This document shows positions 22,970-35,100 of a DNA stretch of 55,099 nt, one piece after another. The stretch is taken from positions 25,703 through 80,801 of the forward strand of contig JAKCWW010001117.1 of assembly GCA_026260175.1 (NCBI GenBank). Direction: 5' to 3'. The translations under genes and the position numbers were made by a program. The notes below the pieces were generated by a model that did not search any database, was not told where the DNA came from, and worked only from the letters and a program-made list of their open reading frames with translations. Every line of letters begins with the position of its first letter. The stretch's first letter is position 1. Source of the stretch: Reticulitermes lucifugus. Its lineage: Eukaryota > Arthropoda > Insecta > Blattodea > Rhinotermitidae.

Positions 22970-24961
22970 CTACTCTCGCCGCAGAATCTTTTCCACCAGG
23001 AGAATGATGGAACTTATACCGAGACCAAGGAAAAGAAATATGAAAGAAGCTTGCAGGTGAGATAGAGAGAGGGGAATATAATCGTCTATAAGAACTGGTA
23101 TTTTTCTAACGCCAGCTTTAATTTGGTTTTCAGTTATGATATCATTATACCATTTGTCTATCAATCCTGCTTCAAGTAAGCGCGTCAAAATGTCATTAAT
23201 GAGCTCAAGAAATGGACTGTGTTTCGGCAGAAGCATCACAGTGCTGAGCTGAAACATATCTTCCCGAAACTGGAATATTTCGTGCTTAGCTCCGCGTTGT
23301 GCCAGATTTTCGGAATAAAACGCCACAAGCTTTCTGCCTGCGACGGTTGCAAAATTGTCTTTATTAGCTACATAATCCAAACATACCACAGGATCGGACT
23401 GAATTCTTGGTTTCAATTTGTCTAAAAGTTCTTTTGTAAGAAATTTATCTATCGTGTCAGGGAAGGCAAACACCGCATTGGACTCGTAAAGTTCTTCAAC
23501 ATTGTCGATTTGGTGCTGCAGTCCTGGGTCCACGAGGTAGCTTGTGACGTATGTTTGGAACACGGTGTTGACGGCGAGGGAATAGATTACCCAGGAGAGG
23601 AAGAACACACGTAGTGGGGGGCTATATGGCATATCAGCGCCTGCACCAAGAAGCGCTGCCCAGAAACTGAGGACGCATTTGACATAACTCCATATTTCAT
23701 CACCTCCTCTTTGTGAAAGACACTTCATGACAAAGGCCGCGACTGGTAACACAATCAGTAAAATAAGCCACATCTCGGGGTTGAACACACGCGCCATACT
23801 TAACCATCGGGGATACGGATTTGCCCGCGCAATATACCACGAAAATTTATCCGAAGAGTAAATTATCGTATCATCAAAGACAAGATGGTCGTCTAGGTTT
23901 GTCAGTATATGTCCGAATATCATGTCGGAAAAACCATACATTATTTCGCCCCTTAGTCCAGTCCATGTTCCATTCGACAGCTGCTGACCTTTCCGCTCAG
24001 GTGCCAGTGAAACGCTGAGTTTCAAGGAGACGTTAATCTTGTCTGCTATGCTTAAGATCAACCTTATTTCCGAACCATCAAGTGTGGAATTGTCATAAAT
24101 AATGAACGGGTGAAACTTAAGTGTCGACACTCTAAATGGACACCTGTTTAGGTTGTAGGGTATTTTTTGCTCAAAAATGGGCGAATCATTTAGAAAACGG
24201 CCTGTCGTTTTTTCTGTGGTCTGACAAATGTCCAGGAGCACAACTTGACGCAACTCACCACATCGGCCGGACGGTAATCTATATGGAAACCAGGTATAAA
24301 CACCTACAGATGTGGAAGTGTTAGTGAGTTCTGTAGGCGATAGAATGACCACGTTAAAAATATTCCACTTCCAAAATTCTTTCAAAATATCCTTCAATAT
24401 TTGATCATTTTGTCTGGCGTTATTTTCTTCTGCCACAACAATGAACTTCGCTCTGGAGTCCCAGGCTGGGAGGGACTCAAGTTCGCAGATTTGTTCCCTC
24501 ACTTCACTCAAATCTCCACCGTGATACCTCGCTATCAAGATGTAGCCACCGTGTTTCTCGCTGTTCCTCTTCTCCCAGTAGCGGGGATCTAATTTCATGA
24601 TTTCACCCGCACGGCTAATCACAATAATCGGCCAGCGAAGTGAAGAGTGCAGACGTTCCAGCAAGATGTTGCTAACATCGAGCTGTGCTCGCATGTCTGA
24701 CTGAACGGATTTTACCGCCACTTCTATGTTTTCGTCTTTCTGCAGTATGTTATTGGCTGGCAAGGAGAGAACCAACGTACGGCCATTTTCAAAATAATCT
24801 TCGCTTATTTTTGGAACACAGTTTACCGCATGTCGATCAAGATGTTTAATGACGTGCGGATACAAATATCCCAGGACTTGTCTTCTAAATGACAACAGTA
24901 ACAGCAGTAGCCACAATACCTGGAAAGATGAGATAATGTTACCAACAGGAATCACGTTCAA
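22970..24961 (-). CDS. Divergent ionotropic receptor (IR), intronless
   Basis: Single uninterrupted frame of 663 residues. It would be a ligand-gated cation channel of the variant glutamate-receptor (IR) family, acting in chemosensory neuron membranes. Seen: a hydrophobic leader (about 12-30, LWLLLLLLSF), a divergent N-terminal half, a split ligand-binding region (S1 about 275-380), M1 at about 396-414 (PEMWLILLIVLPVAAF), a pore loop at about 427-445 (FWAALLGAGADMP), M2 at about 450-477, and the IR-typical motif after M2, SYLVDPGLQHQIDNVEEL (474-491). S2 runs to about 620, M3 is at about 638-656, and the cytoplasmic tail is very short. The length is typical of divergent IRs. A single coding exon is common in expanded antennal or gustatory IR sets of cockroaches and termites (family knowledge). 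The start was chosen because the leader follows directly. The ligand cannot be predicted, and the gene need not be 1:1 orthologous to any Drosophila IR. No neighbouring IR copy is seen. Confidence 0.9.
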   Translation of the reverse strand: MNVIPVGNIISSFQVLWLLLLLLSFRRQVLGYLYPHVIKHLDRHAVNCVPKISEDYFENGRTLVLSLPANNILQKDENIEVAVKSVQSDMRAQLDVSNILLERLHSSLRWPIIVISRAGEIMKLDPRYWEKRNSEKHGGYILIARYHGGDLSEVREQICELESLPAWDSRAKFIVVAEENNARQNDQILKDILKEFWKWNIFNVVILSPTELTNTSTSVGVYTWFPYRLPSGRCGELRQVVLLDICQTTEKTTGRFLNDSPIFEQKIPYNLNRCPFRVSTLKFHPFIIYDNSTLDGSEIRLILSIADKINVSLKLSVSLAPERKGQQLSNGTWTGLRGEIMYGFSDMIFGHILTNLDDHLVFDDTIIYSSDKFSWYIARANPYPRWLSMARVFNPEMWLILLIVLPVAAFVMKCLSQRGGDEIWSYVKCVLSFWAALLGAGADMPYSPPLRVFFLSWVIYSLAVNTVFQTYVTSYLVDPGLQHQIDNVEELYESNAVFAFPDTIDKFLTKELLDKLKPRIQSDPVVCLDYVANKDNFATVAGRKLVAFYSENLAQRGAKHEIFQFREDMFQLSTVMLLPKHSPFLELINDILTRLLEAGLIDKWYNDIITENQIKAGVRKIPVLIDDYIPLSLSHLQASFIFLFLGLGISSIILLVEKILRRE

Positions 24962-25079
24962 TCATAACTTCTCAGCTGACATTTACCGATCTGTCACAGA
25001 ACTCTTGCAATGAATATCCGAAATAACTCGAGACATGGTTTTAGAATTATATGTGTTATTTATGCTTTACACCATGATG

Positions 25080-25445
25080 AGTGGGTCCCTGTCACCACGA
25101 CATGGCGCGTCCTCAGATTGCAGATGGAGGAACGGCCTCCGGATATGGAGTGTAGCTGCAATTACATTGAATAAGCAGTCGCGGACAGCCGACAAGGGGT
25201 GGTCCTCCAGCTTGGGGGTTGGGCGAGGTGCTAACAACTCCTCACCGTAAAAAAGTACCATGTTATGAAACATTTCACAAGGCTTCGGACCTGGACTGAT
25301 TCTTTGGCTCAGGATAGGGACAGGTGGCGGGCTTTTGTGGATGTGGTAATGAACTTTCGGGTTCCATAAAATGCGGGGAATTTCTCGACTAGCTGAGGAC
25401 CTGTTAGCTTCTCAAATAGGACTCTGCTCCTTGGAGTTGGTTAGT
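25080..25445 (+). mobile_element. LINE-derived repeat, 3' end
   Basis: The block at about 25274-25440 reads [17 protein letters not shown], stop, NAGNFSTS, the end of the same LINE family as at 9880, 34375, 38070 and 41995. The preceding GC-richer block (25080-25260; [27 protein letters not shown]) also looks like dispersed repeat coding remnant. It lies just upstream of the IR gene, whose promoter must be within or beyond it. Confidence 0.55.
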
Positions 25446-26670
25446 TAATTTATGCGTTACATGTTTCTTTTTTTAATAAAAATGCTTTTTGCAAGCATTT
25501 ATGAAGTTCATATTAAAGTGACTAAACTTTCAGCACAATTACAACTATACATTTTCCTACATTAAGGTAAAAAGGAAACAAAAATCCTTTTGTGGCTCCT
25601 ATAACTAAAATTAAGTCATGACACTGACAGAAGCAGCTGGGACTCTGGTACTGTAGTCAAACTGTGAGCCTTACACGTGTTACATATTTTGCTTAACACT
25701 TTAAAGCACATTAGTTACTGTATGTATGAGCTACTTAACATTAAGTACACTATATTTTTCTCTCATAGTGCATTTATGATTCTTACAACGCATCGTTAAC
25801 CGACTTGTCTTTGCAATGCAGGCTGGTTGCTTACTGTGAGGTAGAAACTCAATTTTGAAATGTCCGGTACATGAGTTTCGTTATTCGAAGGGCTTACATT
25901 GAGAGCTGTGCAGTCCTCACGTGATAAAATTGTGTTCCTATAATAATAATCTCTCAGAGCTACGAATCTAGCCAAGTATTATACTTATATAAATGCCAAT
26001 AAAATTAGCAGAATATGATCTTATTTGTTTGTGCATTTTCCATGTTCATCGTAATTCTTCTCATCTCTGTTTAGTAAAAATTGGATAAATTTTTTTCTTT
26101 CTTTTTTTTTGCACTGTTTTTTGTGCATTCGCAAGTACTTACTGCAGGGCAAAGCAAAAAGCGAGTCAGTAGATAAATATGTAACAGAAAAGAAATCCCT
26201 TTGACTCAGTTTACTTTTCTGCAGTGTGTGCTCTCATGAAATAAAACCATTCTGTTGACTAACTTTGTGACGACGAATTGAATATGTCGTGAACGGGATG
26301 TAGGCAATTGAAAACAAGGGACTCTGTGACCTACAAGATTAATGACAAATTTCTTAATATTTTGTTATCTTACGTGGTAGTTGAAAGGGAGATATACACG
26401 GACAGCATGACGACTGCGTAAGCCTATTTTTTCTCCTTGAAATAAGCAACTTGGCTGAAGATAAAGACAGATTAACTTTGTTTGTAGCTAGGCAACTTTT
26501 AAAACATCAATATTTTGAAAAGAAACAACGTTAGATTTATTGAACAATGAAACCAAGGGTAAGACGAATATAAAACGAAAGGTTTTGCTTATATGTCGTA
26601 ATTTATGTTTTATTATAATAGAATGTATTAATACATATAAGTACATAATATCGTTTTTTTGTTAAGTGCA
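25446..26670. other. No gene seen
   Basis: AT-rich, with T-runs near 26090. No coding or RNA signal recognised. Confidence 0.6.
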
Positions 26671-26682
26671 ATATTGCCTCTT

Positions 26683-26952
26683 TTTTATTGAAGGTCCCCA
26701 TAGCAGACTCTAAGCAAGCACCACAGCCTTGAAGGCTTATTGTGTAACCCTATGATGAGGTTTTCTCTGCTTTTCCATTATTTGGAGCATAGGTGGAATG
26801 AAATTGACAGTGGAAAACCGAAGTACTCGGAGAAAAATCTGTCCCAGTGTCACTTTGACCACCACAAATCCCACATGCACCAACCCGGGATCGAACCCGG
26901 GCTTCAGCGGTAAGAGACCGGCGACTAACAGCAGGAGACCTGGCACGGCCCT
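26683..26952 (-). mobile_element. tRNA-derived SINE, second family
   Basis: Same family as 16133: B box CCCGGGTTCGATCCCGGGTT on minus. The A-rich 3' end is at the left (TTTTTTATT on plus). Flanks carry a 12-bp duplication with one mismatch, ATATTGCCTCTT (26671-26682) and ATATTGGCTCTT (26953-26964). Confidence 0.88.
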
Positions 26953-27048
26953 ATATTGGCTCTTAACACTATCCACTTTTCTGTAAACAGAATTTGCCCA
27001 GTTCACTCTACGGCGCCTTTCGCTAGATTGAGCAATTTTGTGATATGG

Positions 27049-27333
27049 TAAAGGTAAAGGTAAAGTTTAACCTAGAACAGGCCATGAAGTCCCAGAGAGG
27101 GAGTAGAGGTATAGCTCTAGTCTTTCTTTACCCTCGGCGCTAGATGGGGGTGGATGATCAACTCCACGCCCCGGCCGCTTTACCGCCGGGAATGACCCGG
27201 TACCCATTGTACAGGAGGCTGGGTAGGCTCCAGGGTCGGTCTGGACGGGTGCTGAAAATATCGCTCCCACCGGGATTCAAACCCCGGACCGTCCAGCTCG
27301 TAGCGAGTCGCTGTACCTACTACGCTATCCCGG
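27049..27333 (-). mobile_element. tRNA-derived SINE with (TTTACC)n tail and perfect duplications
   Basis: On the minus strand the head is CCGGGATAGCGTAGTAGGTA (A box) and CCGGGGTTTGAATCCCGGTG (B box), and the 3' end is a (TTTACC)n tail. Flanked by a perfect 12-bp target-site duplication TTTGTGATATGG (27037-27048 and 27334-27345), showing target-primed insertion. Confidence 0.92.
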
Positions 27334-27345
27334 TTTGTGATATGG

Positions 27346-28929
27346 CCCTACACTAAAATATATCGTGAGAACACGAAGGTAGTCCGCAATGGTACAGTAC
27401 AGCTCAGTCCTTACTATATATGTATCTGAACTCACCTAAGAAGTTAATTAATTTACAAAACTGGAATGAGTGTCGAAACACATTTATTAGGATTGGTAAA
27501 CAAGATTAACAAGTGGTATAATTTCGTAACTAAACAAACCTTGGAATACACCCAAAAGAGCCATGATCTGGCGCCGAGTGTTTATTAACTGCTTCCAGCT
27601 CTGAGTCAAAATCTTTGAGACCACAAGGTTAAAGATGAGCGCAGGGAAGAAACAGTCATGGTAAGATGACTGGTAATACAGGAAACAGACCCCTGACAAC
27701 AGGCAATAATAGAGCTCATTCCACTATGTGAGAAATGTCTTGATTGCAGCGGGTAAAATGTTTAAAAATGATGTAATTGCAACACAGCTACTTGTGAAGT
27801 GTTTTTGTTAGAGATGAAAATAAAGAACCCTAAATACACATTATAAGTTTGTTTTCTGGCCAACGCTTGTAGATGCTATGTACCTTGCATTTTACGAGCA
27901 AGAAAAATATTTTTCTAATGCTTATAATACATCTATTGTAGATCAATAAAGGGGGTACCTCCATGAGCTAGTCTGCTTCTCATTTTGTTATTTCTGTCAA
28001 CAGAAAACTTGTTTTCATACGAGTAAATAACCCATGACAGCAGAATTTTCATTTCGAAGCTAATTGTCATTGAGCTAGACAATATTTTCTCAAATTTTAT
28101 AGAAACCAGCTATTCATTATGTACCTCGCTTTCAATACAAAACGCAGCTGTTCCTTATTCTAAACCAAATTAAACAAATCCACACCTCTGACACTAATTT
28201 TTTAAGGTCATTTCCATAATCAGTATTAACTAGCTTGTCTTTATGACGGAGAAGCGACGTCTTCTGCAAAGTAAGAAGTCAATTTTTAAGTGTTACTATG
28301 AAGAACTATATGTTTCAGAGTTTTCATCCATAAGATGTATATCATCGATATACCTTGATAACCTTCAAACTGTACAAATAAAGACATCGTACATCAACTA
28401 AGCAGCAACACTATTCACTTACACTCATGTTGACAACGTTTGTGAAACCATCTGCGTTGTTGGAATGACTATTGTGTTGTGTGTCACATGCATTGAATGA
28501 GATATGACAGCTTGACGCAGACGGACGATTTGCGTGATACTTTACCAAGTACATCGGTATAAATTATTATCAGTGTGTTATTAAATTCAGTGACAGTGAT
28601 GCCGCATGAGCTAAAATATTTACTTTCAGCCCAGCAGCTGTAAATAAAATCAGGTTACAGTAGCCTGTGTGTCATCGATAATTGCAGACACAGAAACAAC
28701 GGGAAAATGAATATATGTTTCCAATATTACACTTCTCATTACATTTTCTGATTAGTTAGTATTTTGTAAACCATCAAGAAAAAAACCGAATGCCTAGAGT
28801 GCAAAAATTCTTCTCAAGCTCCGTCATCGTCTACTAGAATTCGACTGAGTTATTTCAGCTTTCTGCTTAATGTTGTGTATGCATACAGGCCTAACTGTAA
28901 AATTCTAAGAAAGGTGGCGTTGTTTCATG
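27346..28929. other. No gene seen
   Basis: AT-rich DNA between a SINE and the broken hAT transposase. It may include the undefined left end of that element. Confidence 0.55.
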
Positions 28930-31530
28930 CAGATTTTGAAAATTTCAACGGGTATTCGTCGGCGGAAAAAAACTAAACTTAACTTTCTTTCTGCACACAA
29001 ATTTTGGGAATAAGGTAAGTATCAAGCCAGTAGGTATTGCTGTCCCTTTTATTTCGTTGCTTACAGAGTCGTCTGGTGAAGCAGGAGACGGCACACAAGC
29101 AAAGGCTTCAGAGTTGTGTGCGGTCAGTAACACAAGGCAGTTTGATTCATTTGCAGTAGAAACTTAACTCATGAATTTGCCCTTCTTCACCTAATATTGA
29201 AAGCAAGCTATTGCTTCTAAAAATTCGTAATAATGGTTTTTTTAACAGATGACGGAAGATTCGATCATGAGATGAAAACAGACAAAAAAGCGGAGAGAAA
29301 GGACTTGGTAACGTTGAAAGTTTGAATAAAATTTCTTAGTGGTGAAAAGCGCTTTATGTGAAATATAATAAGTAATTAGTAATTGTTGGACTGTGTTATA
29401 CTTCAGGCAGTTAGAAGCGAAATGAAGGAAAACACGTTACTCCTGCCCATATCGACGTTGTTTTCGTTAATATCGAAAGAGACAGGTAGTGTCCAGCCAA
29501 CGGGACAGGTTTGTTGACAGAAAATAATTGACATGTTACTTGAAAGAGGCCTTTTACATGTCTTATGTAGTGACTTTGATTTCCCAAAAACTAGTGACAA
29601 CCGGCACTTTTCTGATGAAGTACCTGTATTTTTATACGTAAAAACTGCTACAAGGAGAGAGTGTTCAAAGGAACTGGTTAATTTATTTTAAGGAAGCTGA
29701 TGCCATTTTTTGCTTCTTCTGAAAATTGTAAGGTCTAAAAACGGGAGGTAAATTGGTGAAGGCAAGAGCCAATGATTTGAAACACTTCAGTGTAAGGTTT
29801 AAATCTCATGAAATACCAAATGAGGATATTTATAAGTTTTTAAATGGATTGAAATAGAGTAAACTGTCAAACATCGACAAAATAGAAAAATTTACTTTAA
29901 AAAATTGAAAGGAGAGAAGGTTGCATCTTGATGAGCATAAGTACAGTGGTGCTATAACTAGCCAAACATTATCTAGCATTTCGTAGTACAAGGCAATGGT
30001 AATTTTTTGTGGTTAATATGTATATTTTCACCAGACTCTATCATTCAATGCATGAGCGTATAAGACAAATCACTACCGAAGAAATCAATGGCCATTTTCT
30101 TGGACCTTTTATCCAAGATTAAATAATCTCAATGATGGCACTGATGATTTTCAAAAAAGGCAAGATTAGATAAGTAAAAATAGGAGAATATTTTTCGGTT
30201 ATTCTTGACTGTACAGCAGACCTGAGTCACCAGGAGAAAGTGTCTTTTTTGCTCTTATATGTTATCGTGAATAGTGACTTGATTCTTTTTCAAGAACAAA
30301 CCGTCCAAGGGCTGTCAGATTCAGTCGTTGATGCAGTAGATGAACTTGAGCTTTTCAGCTGCAGGGGTCAAGGATATGATAACATGAGAAATGCGAAGGG
30401 ACAGGTAAAGGGCGTACAAGCATCTGTTCACATTACCTCAAGAGCTCTTTTCACTCCCTGTGGCTGGTAGAACTTAAATTTAGTGCTAGGAAATGTTGTA
30501 TATTGTAGTTCAAATGCAATGTAATTTTTAGGAATAGTTCAGAGACTCTACAGAATATGCTAAACATTACCGAGCTTGTGGAAAATACTAAGGAAAACGC
30601 GCCTTCCTTAACTTCAAAGCCTTTAATAATATCAACGCAGCACCAACAAACCTCAGTTTGAAACGGTGGGAATACCGAATACACGGTGTACAAGCTATGC
30701 GTTAAGTGACATCAGGTAAGCTTTGCTTGAAGTTACTGATTCGCTAGTAAACTACAAACTCCAAAGTTTTGATCAGTTATTGTATGGTGTGACATTTTGC
30801 CTGCCGTGAACGCTGTAACCAAGACACTTCAATCCAGTGAAAGACAAATTGATGTGCCTGTCACGCAAATCAAAAGACTCGTTAGTTTTCTGCAAAAATA
30901 CAGAGAAACAGGGTTTACCTCCACGAAAATCAGAGCAATAGAAACAAACTGTGCCGTGGACGTTGAACCAAGATTCAGAGAAAGGTTTGTGAAAGGGAAA
31001 AGGAGGGGGGGGGGACGCGATAAGGAATTCACCCCAGAAAGTTTTTCAGACTAAGTAGGCCTACTTTCTAATCAGTGATTTGAACAAGTGGATCATTGTG
31101 CCAACAATTTTAGTTATCTTCAAGATCTGAAGAAACTCAGAGAAATAAAAGGAGATTTGAAAATGTGGTTTATGAATTTGCACATTGCCTGGTCCGATGG
31201 AGATTCTCACGACATAACCTTGTGGACTTAACGTCCAGAATTAAGGGTTTAAGGAAAACCATCTCCGAAGATACTGGTACAGCAATTCAAGTCCTTCAGT
31301 TTCTACAATCATTAGAAAGCTCCATCCCGAACACGGAAATGGTTTGTATGATGAAGTTAACAGTACCAGTTACGCTGTCGAAGTTTTCAAAACTGAAATA
31401 TTGTAAAACAGTTCTATTCCCGGACAACTGTAGCACAAAAGAGGCTGGAAGGACTGGCCCTTTTTCTCTCCATCAAGAAAAAAATTAGGTTCCAGCATGG
31501 GCTGTAGTGACTTCCTTGCAAAGTTTGAAG
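28930..31530 (+). pseudogene. Broken hAT-family transposase (DUF4371/ZMYM1-like)
   Basis: Successive plus-strand frames give ordered pieces of a hAT transposase of the TTF-zinc-finger/DUF4371 type. They are a finger-region piece near 29670-29720 (WLIYFKEADAIFCFF), a DUF4371 piece at 30183-30470 (EYFSVILDCTADLSHQEKVS then RGQGYDN), a middle piece at 30797-31054 (VTKTLQSSERQIDVPVTQIK) and a C-terminal dimerisation piece near 31441 (RLEGLALFLSIKKKIRFQHG). Stops and frameshifts separate them, so no functional protein is made. Terminal inverted repeats and 8-bp duplications were not identified, and the 5' limit is a guess. It lies upstream of the dsRNA-binding gene in the same orientation. Confidence 0.75.
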
Positions 31531-31539
31531 TTAGGAATG

Positions 31540-32192
31540 AGTTCTTACAGGTAGCACGATCATGATGCGTACTCAAAAATATATGTAAGTAAAATGACAT
31601 CATTGTAATCTAAAAAAAATGCATGTTGATGATGATAATAACAATAATAATTTTGACAGCTATGGATTCTGTCCAAAACAGCGGACGTTCCCACGTTTTC
31701 TTCTACAGCTATCAGCTCCCTTATATTTTATACAATGTATGAATTCTCGTTAAGTGGAACGAGCGTTGGAACTTTGCCACCATCAATTTTTTATGTTCAA
31801 ATCACTGTCGCTATCGCTGATCACAATATTTACGCTGGGATCTTTCGGTTTTTTTTAAGCCTTGGTTGTTAGCACACGGCACCCGTGTAGGCGTGTTGCG
31901 TGATGCCCAATTCTTCAAAACCAAGGGTTCTTCCGTAATCCGTGGTCCGTCATCCGTGGCTGTGGCGCCAGGATTGGTAGGTTTTGTGAAGGGTTCAACA
32001 GACATGGCACACAAGCAAGTGTAAGGATGTGGATGTGCCATTTTCATGTAAATTGCACATGTCAAGTGCGGAAGATAAATGTTATGGTTCGCTGATTGGT
32101 GATTTGAAAACTATTTGGTCTTGGTATTTATCATTTGTAGTTCGGTAACAACGTGTTCCAGACAGCAGAGAGGTTAAGCACATCAAGTTCTA
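31540..32192 (+). promoter_or_regulatory. Presumed promoter and 5' leader of the dsRNA-binding protein gene
   Basis: This gene-free stretch separates the broken hAT element from the first coding exon. It should hold the transcription start, because the start codon at 32193 begins a well-conserved N terminus. There is an inverted CCAAT-like motif near 32097 but no convincing TATA box. A minus-strand open frame at 31811-32065 has no recognisable product and is treated as chance. Exact start site unknown. Confidence 0.35.
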
Positions 32193-35100
32193 ATGGTTAA
32201 GAACGAAATGAACAGCAAAACGCCAGTGTCCATTCTACAGGAGATGTGTATTCGCAACGGCGATGTGCCGCAGTATGAACTGATACATGATGGAGGGGGA
32301 TCACATGAAGCTATATTCAAGTATCGGGTACTTGTGGGTGAAAGTTCAGGTAGATTGAAATTGCCTTTAACTTGCCGTTTTGACAGCTCTTTCAGCATTT
32401 TTACATTTACATTTGAATTTAGTTAACAGTTGTGGTGTTGTGTCTTGTGATTGCACATTTTCTGTGTACTTTGGAGACTGTTGCTGCTTTGAGCTGCAAT
32501 AACACCTTGAAAGTAGGTACATCCGGCATTTACAAACCAAATGTGTCAGAGCCAAAAGTTTGAATGGAATGACTTTGGAAGTGCATAGTCACATGAAAAC
32601 ATCACACATACTGTGTATGTGTGTGTAAAATATGTGTATATATATATATATACATACAGTAAAGTTGTTCCTGTGCATGTTGTGAAGGCATATGGGGGAA
32701 TGGATGTATAGCTTCAGTCATACTTGTTGTTGGCACTAGATAGAGGTGAGTAGTGAGCTTTATGCTGTGGCCACAACACTGCTGAGGAAAGAGGCCGTGG
32801 TATCCATTGAATAGGAGGTTGACTGGGCCCCAGAACCACTCTGGATCTTTTGAAGAAGAGAAAAATATCTTGATATATACAAATATGTCATTATTTTTGT
32901 TTAAACTTTGCTCTATGTTATTGCAATTTACTCACTAATGTTATGTAACTGTTGTTACGATCATGTGTGATTTCCATTGTCATGTGGCAAGAGCCTTTTA
33001 ACATAAAAGACATTGTTTGAGTTACCAAATTTTCAAAAAACTAGACAAGAGTTTTGAGCTCAACTTACACAATGGCAGAACCTGAAATTAAAACTTGAAA
33101 CTGTATATAATCTGTAGGTTAACTGCAGTGAAGCATGTAGCAAGAAAACTGGCAAAATGGAGTTCAAATATAGTTTGCTTTGTCTTCACTTATTAAATGA
33201 TGATTTTCCTATAGACCTCATCATCATATTTTACAAGATAGCTGCAAATGGTTGAGTATATGTTCGCAATACAGTGACAAGTTGTGTTATGTAATTTAGA
33301 ATGGTTTATATTAAAAGCTACTAACGTCAAATGAAACTCGGATACAGTGATCAGTAGGATGGCTGATTGGCTAGAATACTGTATTGTAGGTCTGGTAACT
33401 TTAAATGAATCTCAAATTCAATTGCAAGTATACTGTAGTCACCATATTGTCAAGACATTCTGTGAATTGAAGCAATGCATGAATGGCAGCAGTTGCAGAC
33501 TGTTATAGGTGATGGGTGCACTGATATAGAATGGGTTCTGCACTTATACTCTTGCAAGATGTAACTTTTTACAAACCATTATTCAGTAATACTTAAGGAC
33601 ATGATTATTTCCTACCCAAAGTAATATATTTTAATGAAACTCTTGATATAAGTGTATTATATACTTTTATGTCTGTCCTCAGTACTTCTGATGTCATGCA
33701 CATTTCACACCTCATTAGATCATGATTGCCAACACTATATAGGCACACAAACACAAATCAGGGTACCAGAGATATACAGAAAAACCAGAAACATTTCATC
33801 CACCAACATTTGGCTTTGTCTAACAGAAATGAGTACCAGGAATATTTCCTGGGGGTAAAGGTGGCCGGTGTGTAGGGCTGACAACCTTACCACCTTCATG
33901 TGCCGATTGTCTAGAAATCTGGAAGCCTCAACCTCCTGGACCCTAAGGGCCTGTCCAGGCCTGTAATGGGATTGCTTTACCTTTACATTAGGCTTTGAGG
34001 TTTGATTTTAGTGACAGTTCATGTTTGCCTGCATACATTTAAAGGTGGTACTGTTGCAAGTCACGCCCTTCTGTTACTAGCAAAATTAGGTTGAAGGTTA
34101 ATTTTAGTTAAGAAACTCAGTCTTGTATATATATATGAGAGAGAGATTTGGATGTATGAATTCTGGATGGGGGAAGTGTGGAAATGGTACAAAAATTGCC
34201 TGTGTGTTTCACATTTCTTAGTGTTGCACAGTAAAGTAAATGCTGATAATACTAATTTAGTGGAAAGGCAGGCATTTTGTCTGAGATCAATAGGGATGTT
34301 GATCTAGATGTGTGTGTGCGTGCACATGCACACAGGTACACACATAGTCCAAAAGGTTTTGAAAACAAAATGCTCAAAAGAGTTTAGAACATAAGAGGTG
34401 ATGAAGGAAGAGGACACTTTAGGACATTACATAAAGAGTAATGTCATAATTTATGCAGTTATCCAAGCATTATTAAGACAGTGAGATCATTGATGTTATA
34501 ATGGGCTTGCTATGTAGCTGAGATGTAGGAGACAAGAAATCATACAGGGTGATTGTAGATAAATATGCTCGAAATGTGATCTTTCAAAAGACCAAAACAG
34601 AAATGGGAGGATAACATCAAGATGAATCTAGAGGAGACTGGTTGTGACTATTCAACTGGCTCAGGATTATGTCCAGTGATGGGCTTTGTTGTTAGTGGTG
34701 TTGAGTCTCTGGGTTTTCATATCAATATTTACATGTTGATGTTTTGATCCAACATTTGAAGGGGTAAATAGGGTAAAAAGCTCTGAACATCAAGGTCTGA
34801 TTTTATGGTATGTCAGAGCTCCATATTTTATCTTCAAATACAAGTACAGCAAACTGTGAAACTGATTTGATATATTAGAACATTTTAAGTGACAGGTCTA
34901 AAACCTGGTGCCATATTCATAGTGAAACATACCCAAGTCATCCAGCTTAAGTAATGCTGTGTATTCATATGACTGTTCTTGCTAGCTATTGGGAGTGGTC
35001 GCTCCAAGAAGGAAGCAAAACATGATGCTGCTAAGTGTCTCCTGAGCAGATTAAATGCACCGGACACAGCATCATCATTAGACCCTGACACAGTGGGTGT

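Noticed and set aside
34979..34985. Independent start codon for dsRNA-binding exon 2
   Set aside because: The frame begins after a splice acceptor; the codon there is TTG within intron sequence, and exon 1 joins in phase.
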